NCBI RefSeq assembly: GCF_030272615.1
Contig: NC_081405.1
Span: 603,613,177 to 603,677,176 of the forward strand
From: Cryptomeria japonica
Taxonomy: Eukaryota > Streptophyta > Pinopsida > Cupressales > Cupressaceae
Direction of reading: 5' to 3'
DNA: 64,000 nucleotides
Under the pieces are notes generated by a model, which saw only the letters and a list, made by a program, of their open reading frames with translations, made no database searches and had not been told where the DNA came from. How positions within the stretch are numbered: position 1 is the first letter of the stretch; every line of letters starts with the position of its first letter. Of the stretch, positions 12,810-24,200 are shown in pieces. A program made the position numbers and the translations under genes.

Positions 12810-13268
12810 ATATATCATTTAGCTGACAAAAATCTTGAACAGATTGACAAGGCAATTGATTCTCAAGTGATTAAGCAAACAAGTGGAAAGGGATATAAGG
12901 AGTATCCTATCTATGCAAAGATCAACCAGCAAATGAAGCTTCTTGGATACAAGGTTCTGAATTGGTTAAGTATCAACCTAACTAAATGTTCATGAGTTGC
13001 AGCCTCATGAAACATTTCACTTACCTGGCATATTTGATGCAGGAGCATCCAAGTTCACGAGCAATCTTGTGTTAGCCAAACACATTTCAAGTTTGTTTTC
13101 TGGTTTTGCTTTCAATTTTGGTTATGTTTTCAATTGGTTTTGGTTTTTCTTTGGGAAATTTGTTCGACTTGAAATTTGCCTAAGTGATGAAGCAACTTGG
13201 ATTCTTTTTAAAGAGTTATAAACTCAATTTCAGCACATTCTCAAGGTTGTGAACTTAAAAATTCGCTG
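12810..13268 (+). other. 3' flank of the gypsy remnant, unassigned
   Basis: Continues on the plus strand from the integrase tail. A short frame at 12997-13221 (74 codons) is rich in Phe and looks non-coding or decayed. No LTR boundary was recognised. Confidence 0.3.
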
Positions 13269-13445
13269 ACAGAAGAGTTTTCCATCAAAAGAGTTTGCTG
13301 ATGGAAGAGATTGTCAACAGAAGAGTTCATCGACAAAAGAGTTCGCCGATAGAAGAATTTGTCGACGAAATAGTTTGCCGACGAAAGATTTTGCTGATAG
13401 AAGAGTTCGCTGATAGAAGAGTTCGCTAACAGAAGAGTTCACCAA
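13269..13445. repeat. Minisatellite, about 18-bp unit
   Basis: About ten degenerate copies of a unit like GAAGAGTTCGCTGATA, with variants reading CGACGAAA and CAACAGAA. The period is near 18 bp with slips. It probably belongs to the degenerate 3' region of the gypsy remnant. Confidence 0.75.
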
Positions 13446-13759
13446 AACCCGCAAATGAAATGCAATGAAATCATATGCTAGATGACTGAAATTCCTAGAA
13501 GACAAGACGTTTGGTGATAATTTAGATCTGACTATTTTCAAACAATTCAACTTCACAAATATCATACATAAGGTAGATTCAATGTTCACAAGGGGGAGAA
13601 GCTGGCCTTTTATTTTGGAAAGGGCAGTGGATTAAGAATCATGTTGCTTGAATTGTAAGTGAACTCCTAAATCACTATAATTGTTGACCTATGAACATAT
13701 TTCCAAGAGGAATGAAATTTCAAGATAATTATTTAAATATGTGGGAGTTGTTTGGCTAC

Positions 13760-14360
13760 TTATTCTAACTCTCTGATAAGACCCTTAGAGATTGATTTAC
13801 TCCAGAGGCATTAGAAATCACACCAAACTTTTGGGCATCTACTTGAAAACTCTTTTCAAAAATATAGTAAATCACGATCTTACCAATCAAATGATATTCA
13901 AAGCTAGAATCAAAAATTATCTTTTGCAAACAAAGAGTCTCCAATGCAAATAAATGAGTAGCGAATCTCACCACCTTGGCCAATAAAGTTCCTTGCCCTT
14001 TGTGAAGGTGCATATCATACTTGGTGATAGTGCAAGCCCTCTCCAATATAGATTCAAACCATCAAAGTTTGTCAATATCTTCTAGGAATAAGTAGAAATC
14101 AAAACATAGTGGGATATTTCTCCATCATGTCTCCCAACAACACAAGCAACAACATTATCTATAATAAATTGGACCACATATTATGGCCCTACCTTAATAG
14201 TCACCTCATCAAATAGAGTGAAGACAAGATTCATCAACTCCTTGAAATGGTCAAAAAGTACGTGGCTCGCATCCTACATTGCATTCATCAACATATTAGT
14301 CATCAAAGTCGCATATGAGGGGGCTTTAAACCCAAGAACCACAAAATACAATGGCATCCA
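13760..14360 (-). pseudogene. hAT transposase fragment (DUF659 region)
   Basis: Minus-strand reading shows GFKAPSYATLMTNML, then HFKELMNLVFTLFDEV, VVQFIIDNVVACVVGRHDG and, further on, LLAKVVRFATHLFALETL. These match in order the DUF659 block and the following RFAT motif of plant hAT transposases. It is broken by at least two in-frame stops and a frameshift near 14046. No C-terminal dimerisation region follows, so only the central part survives. Confidence 0.7.
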
Positions 14361-14780
14361 CGATAGTATGTCAAAATAGAGAATTGGAAATATTGAACGA
14401 CATGTTAGAATTAAACCAAAAAATACTAATGGCCTTCTTGGTTGCTCATGAACAATTTCCTTCCACCCTATACTCTCTAAAAATAGAAACTTGGTGTTGT
14501 ACGACGTACAAAGAAAGTGTTAGTGTTTCCATCACTTGTGTTAGGTTGCTTTCTTTTAAGTACAAAGATGTAAAACAATATGACACAAGTTGTCATGATG
14601 GCTCAACGTCATCTAAAGACCAACTCTCATCTTATAATATGTCAATCCAATTGTAATCCTTGTTTTCTTTGTCTTAATTTCTGCATAAGACATTAGAGCC
14701 ACCAAAGTTTGATGTGTGAAATCTGTATGGTGCATGCAAGGCTTACCATCATGCCTAGCATGTTTGAAAAATATCAGTTG
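14361..14780. other. Unassigned, flank of the hAT fragment
   Basis: May contain the N-terminal part of the same hAT gene on the minus strand, but no BED zinc-finger pattern could be confirmed. The plus-strand frame at 14351-14656 (101 codons) has no recognisable domain. Confidence 0.25.
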
Positions 14781-14784
14781 AAAC

Positions 14785-15345
14785 AATAAATGCCTCCATA
14801 GCATTCAACGACACAAAAATTGCATTTGAATTTCTCTAACTTTGGGATGGTTATCTCATGCATCCATATAAAGTCCCTTCTTGCAACATAATACCTAAAA
14901 TCCCCAAAATAAAAGCAAAAAGTCAACTATATGATTAGGGTTAAAACATAGTACATAATAAGAAAATTGCAAAATTCCCTCACCCTAACCTTGATACCTA
15001 CTTATAGCTGTAAAACATTTAAAAAATCAACCTAGGGTTAGGGTTAGTACATACTAATAAAAGCCTCCATAGCATTCAAGGACAAAAAAATTGCATTTGA
15101 ATTTCTTTGACTTCAAGATAGTTATGACATACATCCATATAAAGTCCCTTTCTTGCAACATGATGCCTGAAATCCCCAAAATAATGGCAAAAAATCAACT
15201 ATATGGTTAGGGTTAAAACATATTACATAATAAAACAATTGCAAAATTCCCTCACTAACCCTAACCTTAGTACCTAATAAAAATGCTCTAGCCATAAAAC
15301 ACTTTAAAAATCAATTTAGGGTTAGGTTTAGTAAATACTAGAAAT
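14785..15345. repeat. Tandem duplication, about 280-bp unit
   Basis: Two adjacent copies. Each begins GCCTCCATAGCATTCAA, contains CATCCATATAAAGTCCCTT and CCCCAAAATAA, and ends in a run of TTAGGG-like words. The copies differ by scattered substitutions and small indels, so the duplication is old. Confidence 0.78.
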
Positions 15346-16000
15346 TTAAAAGAATTCCCTAACCCTAATAATAAACTATGAAAGAATAGGTTTTAGGGTT
15401 AGCATGAGGGCACAATTTTTAAAAACCTGATGCAAACCATAAACCCTAAAAAATTAAGGTTTAGGATTAAGGTTGTTACATTCTAGAAAAAAATTAAAAT
15501 GCCTTACCCTAACCATAAACAACCTAAAATAAATGGTCTTGGGTTAGTGTTAGAGTTAGGATGTACATACATAGATACATACATATATATAAAGATATAA
15601 TCTTAACCCTGAATTCTTAAAAATTTGAGGTTTAACATTAGGGTCAAGGTGTATTAAAAAACATATACCAGAAACATTAAACCCAAAAAAATTTGGGTTT
15701 GGCCTATAATTTAGCCATACTTTAAAAAGAACACCATAATGGCTGGCCATTACCTAAATTTTGGTTTAGTGTTAGCCATTAGGATTAGTTTTCTGGGTTT
15801 AGGATTAATTATTATGGTTACTATAGATTTAAAATAAAAAGCCCTAGGGTTTAAGTTTAATTTTAAAAGTGTTTAGGATTGTTTACATTAAAACCCTAAC
15901 TATTAGGTAGAGCTTCTAACTTTAAAAAACCCTTTAGAGTTTAAAATTTAAGATTTTAAAAGTACTTCAAAAATCAAAGGAAAAAGAAATCTTTACAAGG
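15346..16000. repeat. Degenerate telomere-like TTAGGG-rich tract
   Basis: Continues the word pattern of the preceding duplication: many CCCTAA and TTAGGG words on both strands, separated by AT-rich spacers and never in a clean array. It resembles a strongly decayed interstitial telomere-like or simple repeat. No gene seen. Confidence 0.5.
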
Positions 16001-16389
16001 CCTTACCCAGATTGGCACTGGATATAGACAGGCCAAAATCAGATTTGTTCCAATTTTATGTTAATCCAACACACTTTCAACCTACCTCTAAATCTACTCG
16101 CAAAAATCAAATTTTGGACAGGAAATGAACCTTGAAAATGAAAAAAAAAAAATTATAATGCCTTTTGGGGCATGATAATTTTTCCCTAGATAACTTATGA
16201 GTTTTTCAAATAAGTGCAATTTTTTTGTTTTCAAAATACGTGTCAATCTTTTTAAACAAATGATGATGTTGGATCCACCGACCTTGTCACCACAATATAT
16301 CATGATTTTTGTTTCATTGATTCACACACATATAACATATTTGATTATGTTCCTTACAATATATAGCATATCATCTCAAAACACAATAG
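16001..16389. other. Unassigned intron DNA
   Basis: AT-rich, with short frames on both strands that lack any recognisable domain. No repeat terminus seen. Confidence 0.3.
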
Positions 16390-16800
16390 ACATGATTATT
16401 CATTATGGTTTACTCTCACTTCATAATTAGTAACATAATTCGTTGTAAATGCCACCACTATAAATCCCAATCACCTTATATGTTTTTTGATAATTATCAG
16501 TATTAATTCATAAACCATTCATATTCTTGAATTCTTCTCCTATATTCTTGAATTCTTCTCCTAGAGGTATAATGCCAAAAAATGTGTCAATTCCTAGATA
16601 AAAATCACCATATGTTTAAACTTGAGAAATGTGTATATTGTATACAATAGGTATTGGTTATTTATTATGGTTTAGTCTCACTTCATGATTAGTACATAAT
16701 TCCTTATAGTTCCACCACTATGAATCTCAATCACCTTATATATTTTTTGATAACTATCAAACTATTAATTCATAAATCATTCATATTCCTAGAAATGGTA
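16390..16800. repeat. Direct duplication, copies about 262 bp apart
   Basis: The block with TTATGGTTTA(C/G)TCTCACTTCAT, CCACCACTAT and CAATCACCTTATAT occurs near 16394-16535 and again near 16657-16795, with substitutions. Between them CTATATTCTTGAATTCTTCT is itself partly doubled. Confidence 0.7.
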
Positions 16801-18136
16801 TATAGCATACAATAGAATTGTCAATCATAGATCTTGCAGCTGGGTGGAAGCATAAATGCCTATTTCACTTGTAGGCCAATTTGAAAAAATGAGCTTTGCA
16901 AGTGTTAACAGTTGGACAATCATCGATTGATTTATTTGATAGGACCTTTGACTGAAGGTCTTGGCAATTCCACATGGCTGCCACATCTACTAGGCCTTTG
17001 ATTCAAGGTCACCTTCAAATTAAGATCTCGTATTATAAAGCAACCTTCATTTGAAAGTTCTTTTTAAGTTGGTTTTTAAAGGAATGCCAGCAATCTATAT
17101 GGTGATGATGTTACATGACCTTTGACCTTCTAATGAAGGACAGTGTCTATCTAGCACTTTATGTCCCTCCATTCTAAATGTTAACCTTTTGTTGGACAAA
17201 AAATTGCTGACTTAGGCAACATTTTCCATCATCACACAATGTCATCATGACACAACCTTTTGCACAAATGTAGCCCTTGAAGTAAGCTTTTGGAATGGTA
17301 TAGGTTTTAATATGTTATATTATATTTGTTTTCCGGGTTCCATTTTCCAATCAACATAGGTTTTTTAGACATAAAGCCTCTATTCGACACACATGGAAAC
17401 ATAGAAAACAATGCAAAAAAAATCAGAAAAATATGACTGCCCTCTATATTCCACAAAAAAGGGGGTATAGACAAAAAACTGTTGTGTTATGGGGAAATAC
17501 ATGTCTGAATTATAGTTAATTTCAATTAAAAACTTAATAATAAATAACTATGCAAAAAAATGAGTACCCTCGACAGTATTGTTAACGACCTATGTTGAAA
17601 ATAATTATGAAAAGATTTTGTTTCTAGCACAAGTTACACATTTTGGGGAAATATTAATTACTACAAAATTATTTATTAAACAAATGATTTTAAAATGGAA
17701 TAATTACTTCTTAATTTCTTTTTAAAATAGATTAAGAATCTACCTAAAAACTCTCACAAATCATTAGTCCACACTGTCTTCAATTTTTTAACAATTTGTT
17801 TGCTATAATTGACAGAATGAAAATTTGGCTAATGCTGATTTGAGTGGCTCACTTAGGCCAAAATGTAGACACACCTTTACACTTCCACCCAACCACAACC
17901 AGCCATAAGTAATAACACATTATTTGCAAGCAGAACTGTTCTAAAACGCAATTTAAGAGTGTTCTTACAGGATACAAATTGATAGATATCCAGCAACCAT
18001 AATCACTATAAAAACAAAAAACAGAAACATCCAACATTGTAACTTTTTACGGATCAGATAATAGTTACAGATCAAATACTCTATAAAATGCTTGTCAAAA
18101 CCAGATTCCATTGCTCAGCAACAAACAATATCTTAC
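16801..18136 (-). other. BPG2-like gene, proximal part of intron 4
   Basis: Begins (minus strand) with the GTAAGA donor after exon 4. AT-rich, no exon found and no clear element termini. Confidence 0.5.
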
Positions 18137-18216
18137 TTCAATTTCTTTCGCATAGTTGCCTCTACAAGCCAATCCCCAACAGCATTTAGATCTGTCCCTT
18201 TTGGAAGCAGATCAAC
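18137..18216 (-). CDS. BPG2: BPG2-like gene, exon 4
   Basis: 80 bp after a short 112-bp intron (18217-18328). It starts [16 protein letters not shown], completing the G4 motif, and ends in phase 2 at KKL plus AA before a GTAAGA donor at 18136. The next family block, expected to begin with the rest of the Asn codon and VLSVHL, was not found in 1-18136. Confidence 0.83.
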
Positions 18217-21200
18217 CTTGAAAACAAATAAATAACAATACAACAAGGATGCTGAATCAGTCAACAAAAAGAAAGCGCAGTTACTACTACCCAACAGCCT
18301 CAAAACAAAGACCATATAAAATACTTACCTTTGTTGCAACCATTATGATTGGGTTTGCCCCTATAAGATCACGTACCCTTGTAAGGAAACTTCCATTGAA
18401 GTCAACAATGTCCACCTACAAAGCATACCACTAAAGTCTAAATTCAATGTTGATTATATAGGAGCCAAATAACATATATAAAAGCAATTCCATATAAAGC
18501 CAACATAGACACAAGATATAATCTACAAAAATGAAATCTCCAAATAAAATGAGAGAGAGGAAAACTCTGGTAAGATTCAATGTCATTTGTAAGAGTACTA
18601 TAGAATGTGTTCAAGGTCTCTCTCAAGAGGAGATAAGTACCAGACTTGTGTTCTGAAAAAGGGTCACTGTACACCCTTTCCATAAGAAATACCCAGCACT
18701 TCAAGGACTTTGACAGGTGTATCTGCAAATGATTGTTTATTAACTTTATTCTATGATGGTATATTTTAGCCCTCAATTCCAGTTATTTTTAATTTCTAAT
18801 TCAAATTTTCAATTAAATGCACACTGATTTGTCACCAGGCTCCTTTACCAATCTAGAAGTGATTGCTCTACTTTTTAAAAAAAAATTGATGATTAGATGG
18901 AAATTTTTCTCTTATTATACTTGTGTGCATTTAAACACAAAAAATACAGCACATATGCATACCATGACAAAAACCCCTCTGGGTGCACAAGTGGCATTAT
19001 TTGTTGAACATTTGTGATGTGTTTGGCCCCCCTATTACCTTGATTAAGTCTCCAAACCACTTCACATTGATAGGATATCAGATTGGTATTTATCTTTACT
19101 CTCTACAATTTCATTTGTATCCATTTCATTTCAATTTCTAGAAGTTCCGAAGTTGATATAGCCTCCTTCAGGCAATTGCATATGACCACATAACTTCTAG
19201 GAAACATGTTTAATGTCCTTCTTGTTTTGACGTTTTCACACATCGCCCCATTGCAAATGGGTACCCCCTACTTTTTAGGCCCTCACGGTCTTTTGGCTTG
19301 CGTTTTTGGGGTCTTTTCGCAGCAGTCTCGTCAGTCTCTCTGCTTTGCAAGTGTTTGGGGGTCATATTGATTAAGTTTGCTTTTTGTTTGAGCAAATTTG
19401 GTTAAGTCTAGGACTCGTTTTGTTAATTTTAGGGTTTCTGCCTTCAGTCCTAGATTTTAGGGTTTTGGAAAAACTGAACTTAGAACTGGAATCGGGACCC
19501 TTCAAGGAACCTCCCAATGAAATTTGAACGAATTATGAGCACTTACTATTTTTAGTAAGTTTCATTGCCTCTTGGATTGGTCTAATTTTGCCAAAAAATC
19601 AAACTTACTACTTTTAGTAATTTCTAATTTTAGTAAGTGCTTTCCTGACCTATTTTGCCCAAACCTTGACAATTTGAAACACTTACTATTTGAAAAAATC
19701 TATTTTTGGCAGGTTCTTCACAGGAAAACGCTAAAAACTGAACATCCCCGAAGACGCTGAAGACTGAACGCCCCTAAAGATCATTTCTAAATCCAGAAGA
19801 GTCAGAAAGCAAACAAATTGGATCAAAAAAATGGTTAAGTTTGGAACTCCTATTCCAGAAGAGGAAAGCATGCAAAATCATCCAAGTCTGGAAATTCACA
19901 TCAATCCACCAATATCATCCTGATCCGAAAATGGCCTGAAATTTGACTAAGTTTGAAAAGTTGAAAGATCTTCCAAAATCCAGATTTTGCATTATGATTC
20001 CTAGGGACCTGAAACCACTCTCAAACATCCTGACAATATATATGAAATATAACTTAAAGTATAAGTCTTATACTTAAATGTTATATTTTATATATATACA
20101 TGTCCTGAATTGGTAGAAAACATCAAATTCCTCCTTCATAGCCAAAATCCGCCCAAGCACTCAGCAAGGCGCCAAAATGGAGGGGTCATGGAGGATTCAG
20201 CATTTGATAAAATTCCTCCTCCACAGCCAAAATCCGCCCAAGCACTCAACAGGGGGCCAAAATGGAGGGGTCACAGAGGATTCAACATTTGATGAAATTC
20301 CTCCTCCATAATGAAATTCCGCCCAAACACTCAGCTGGGCGCCAAAATGGAGGGGTCATGGAGGATTCAGCATTTGACGAAATTCCTCCTCCACTCAACT
20401 GGGCACCAAAATGGAGGGGTCATGGAGGATTCAGCATTTGATGAAATTCCTCCTCCATGGTGAAATTCCGCCCAAGCCATGATCGAAGCATCAAAAGAGA
20501 GAGGTCATGGAGAAATCAAAAGTTGATGAATTCCTCTGCACATGGAAATAGCGCCCTAGGATAAATGGAAAGCGCCAAATTGAGGGGTGCTTGGAGGCAT
20601 GGAAAATGATCAAATTCCAAAACATGGTGAATTCCATGCTTAAGCTTGAAAATTGAAAATTTGTCTAAGGTATGAAAATCCAAGGGTCAAGGAAGAATGA
20701 AAAGCAAAAATCCCCTCGAGGAATTTTTTCGAAATTTCCATTTTTAGACACCAAATCTTATCAAAATCCGAAAAATTTTGTAGATTTGGACTCGTGGGAG
20801 AACTCTCTCTCTCTTGGACCCGGGTCCTAAATTTTAGGAAAATTCCTAAAAAATAGGAGATGTGAAAGTTGGTTGAAAAGCTCCTTGCAAACATGATGAA
20901 TTCAAAGAGCACAAAAATTCCTTCATCAGGGAAGAATTGCGCCCAAGAAGAAGAAATTCCAGGAAAGGTGAAAATTTGGCTGTGTCGGAAATTCCTTCCT
21001 TTAGGACAGAATTCCAGGAAAGGTGAAAAATTGACTAGGTGTTTGAAATTTCTTCCTTCAGGACATAGTTCTTGGAAATCATGAAAATTGGCTAATGCAT
21101 GAAGAATTTCCTTCCTCGGGGTAAGGAACAAATTTCTTTCCAAAGGAGAATTCCTTCAAAACATGAATTCCACGCTGGGATGAATTGAAGGTAAAAAAAA

Positions 21201-24200
21201 AACAATTTCTAAGGCAAGGAAGGAATCAAGGTTGAATTGAACAAGAAATTTCCCCTCGAGGAAATTTTTGAAAATTCCATTCTCGAGCATCAAATCACAT
21301 CCAAATTTCAAAATTATCATAGATTTGGATTCATAGGAGAATTCTCTCCCTCCTGGACTTGAAACCCTAATTTGTGGAAAATTCCTAAAAAATAGGAGAT
21401 GGTGGAAAATCATTAAAAATCTCCTCGAGAGCAAGGAAAGTTTGAGAAACTTCAAGAAAATTCTTCATGGATCAAATTCTTCTCTCCTTAAGTTTTCTCA
21501 CTCCAAGGTTTTCTCGCCAAGTGGCAACCGAGTCAACGCATGCTGAATTAATGAAGCGTCTCTTTGCTTGCAGCTGTCACATTTATGGCATTATGGCAGA
21601 TTCCTTCTGATGCAGCCGTCAAGTTCAAGAGATGATGGTGCATTTATGGCATCATGGGCAATTTTTGCATGAGGGTACATTCATTGCATAGTGGGCACCT
21701 TTTGAATGTAATGGTTAATTAATGCTTTATGGGTGCCATTTTTGGAAGGATTGTAATTAATTGTATATGGGCTTTATGAGGTATTTATTGAAGATTCCCA
21801 CCTTGTTGCATCTTGAGTGGGGAATCTTCTAGGGTGAAACCCTAATTAGGGTTTCGCATGTAATCACGGCCTGAGGCCTATATAAAGGGGTGACCCCCCT
21901 CATTTGTAAGAGGAGGGAGCTTTGTATGAAATTGTTGCGATCAATTTTTGAGATAATAACGGTGAAACATTGTTCTCTGATGGTGTCCACTTAAGTTATT
22001 TTTTCAAAACTTGCATGGTTTCACCTTCCTCACTTAGAGTAGAATTTTATTTTCTCGGTTGTTAGATAAAGTGCTTTGATTTCAATGGACAATGTAATGG
22101 TGTTTGATGAATTTCCATGGTTCATACTTTTGGCATCTTGTTGATTATAAGATGTTGTGTAAAGTTAGCCTGAACCCCTAAATTTGTGCTAAGTTTGATT
22201 GTGGATAGTCATTTGGATTGCGCTGTTTTTGGGTATTCAAATGCACTTTCTCAATTTGAAAATCCTCTAGCATCCCCAAAAGATTGCACCGATTCTTGCG
22301 GAGTTGTAGTTAAACTTGGCGAAGCAGAGTTTGGTTTATTTGGAATTTGTCCACCGAAGCATTAGCTGTTGATATCACTACCCTTAAGAGTAGATTTAGA
22401 TCCTTCTAACCCTTTCCCCCTTTATTTTCAATTCATTCAAAGTAGAAGCATCACCAAATTGCTATATCTGATGATAAATTTCCACGCCACAGCAAAAGAA
22501 TGATCCAAACGTAAGGCCCCTTGGATTACCAGCAATCACATTAGCCAACTGAGTCACGTTCGTAGCATAAAGGAACCTTGGAGTTGATTGTTTGAACTTC
22601 TTGCAATCTTAGCATGCAATTGCACTTTGATCAAGAGAGAGTGAAGTGACCGTTAGACAACTTTATTCTGTGTTCGACGTAGTCATAAAAAACACGTCAA
22701 CGCTACTTATGATAGAATGCATTTAGTGAGTATCTAACAAAGAAAATCAATAATCTACATCAACACTCATCTAACCACAGTGTCAGTTTGCAACTTAACT
22801 TAGAGACTATTCCCTGTTGAGGGGAAGTCCAAGTTCTGATGGTTATGGAAGTAATAGTATAGGGTTTAACAGGATAGCAATAACTAATATCTTTGTAAAG
22901 GAAGCCTCTATAGGCATCATTTTCGCTTCATTTTCTTCCTTACTTTTAGCCAAATATGATGTGGGAATGGAAGACACAAAATTATATTAAAGTTACTTGG
23001 AACCAATATGGTTGTATAACCATGATCTTGGTGGCCCAATGCAGCCAATCCAATATTCAGCTATTACATCAGCATATGCACCTGAAGGACAATATGCTAA
23101 CTTGACTTTTCACTAGACAATCAAAAAGTATCTTGATAAGAAGTTTTCACTTCAAAAACATATATATATATATATATATATACACACAAATATATATATA
23201 TATATACACACACACACATATATATATACACTAAGTCACCAGGTTCGAATTCGAATTTGAAGTTCGACAGCTTTGAAATTTGAATGAAGTTCGACAAGGA
23301 AAAAATTCGAAATGTATAAAATTCGAATTAAATTCGCCTTATGTAATTTAAATATTTAATTATTAGATATTAATATTAAAACAATAAGTAAAATAATATT
23401 AACTATAAATATCTTCTTTAATAATAAATAAAATATACTATTTTTTGTGAAAAAATGGCTCTGCGTGCGAAAAATCAGTGCAAAGCATCGACAACCATTT
23501 TTGAGCATTCATTTCTGCCGCGAGGAATTTACAGGGGTTTCGAAAATCGCTTCTCTGTTTTGGCAAACAACTCCTGGGCTGTGGATCTCGGTATGACTAT
23601 ATCACGGACCCACGAACAAGAGGCCTTCTTTGCAAAAACAAAATATTCTCTGATTGACACGGTTAGGGCTCCCCCTTTTCCCTGCGAGGGTTGGGATCGG
23701 GACTAGCAGATGGTGAGTCGCAGAAATAAAAGGGCATTAGGGCAACCAAACTGCTACAACCGGAATTCCAATCATTGTCAGGAGGAGGGTTCTGTAAAAC
23801 CTAACCATCCAAAAAGCTCCTTTGCTCGAAATACTTTCCCTACACGAAATTCCTCGGATAAATTAACAAAGGGTATGGAAACCCTAGGTCGCCATTCTAT
23901 CATGAATCATCAAAATTCAAAGGAAGTAAAGCATCCTAAGACGGATTTACCTTTGAATCCTCCAGCAACTTCAAATGGGCTGGTCATTGAAATTGATACC
24001 CAAACTCAAGCCAGGTATCAAATGCATTGCAATGAGGGCATGATCTTTGCTCGATGGAAAGGCTGGGGGATCCCGTTAGAACTAATTGCTAACTGGTTGT
24101 CTTCTTCTTTCAATAACTAGGTAAAAATCAACATCCTTCCAGATAATTTCCTTGCTATTGAACGTCGTAATCAGGGTTTGAGAAATAGATTGCTAAATGG

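Larger units (their letters stand above)
19223..22702 (+). mobile_element. Large solo LTR (3.5 kb), same family as 24504-28655
   Basis: Flanked by near-perfect 5-bp duplications CTTCT (19218-19222) and CTACT (22703-22707). It starts TGTTTTGACGTTTTCACACA and ends AACACGTCAACG (a decayed CA). Both ends match the element at 24504-28655, which lies in the opposite orientation. A TATA box TATATAAAG lies at 21879-21887, about 0.8 kb from the 3' end, as in an LTR with a long U3. It contains an 85-bp tandem repeat at 20141-20480 and a second duplication: the block at 20640-20880 recurs at 21170-21425 (shared CCCCTCGAGGAA and CCTAAAAAATAGGAGATG). Confidence 0.82.

Noticed and set aside
20640-21455. 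167- and 99-codon minus-strand frames with similar text
   Set aside because: They fall in a duplicated block of the solo LTR, antisense to its promoter, without a known domain.
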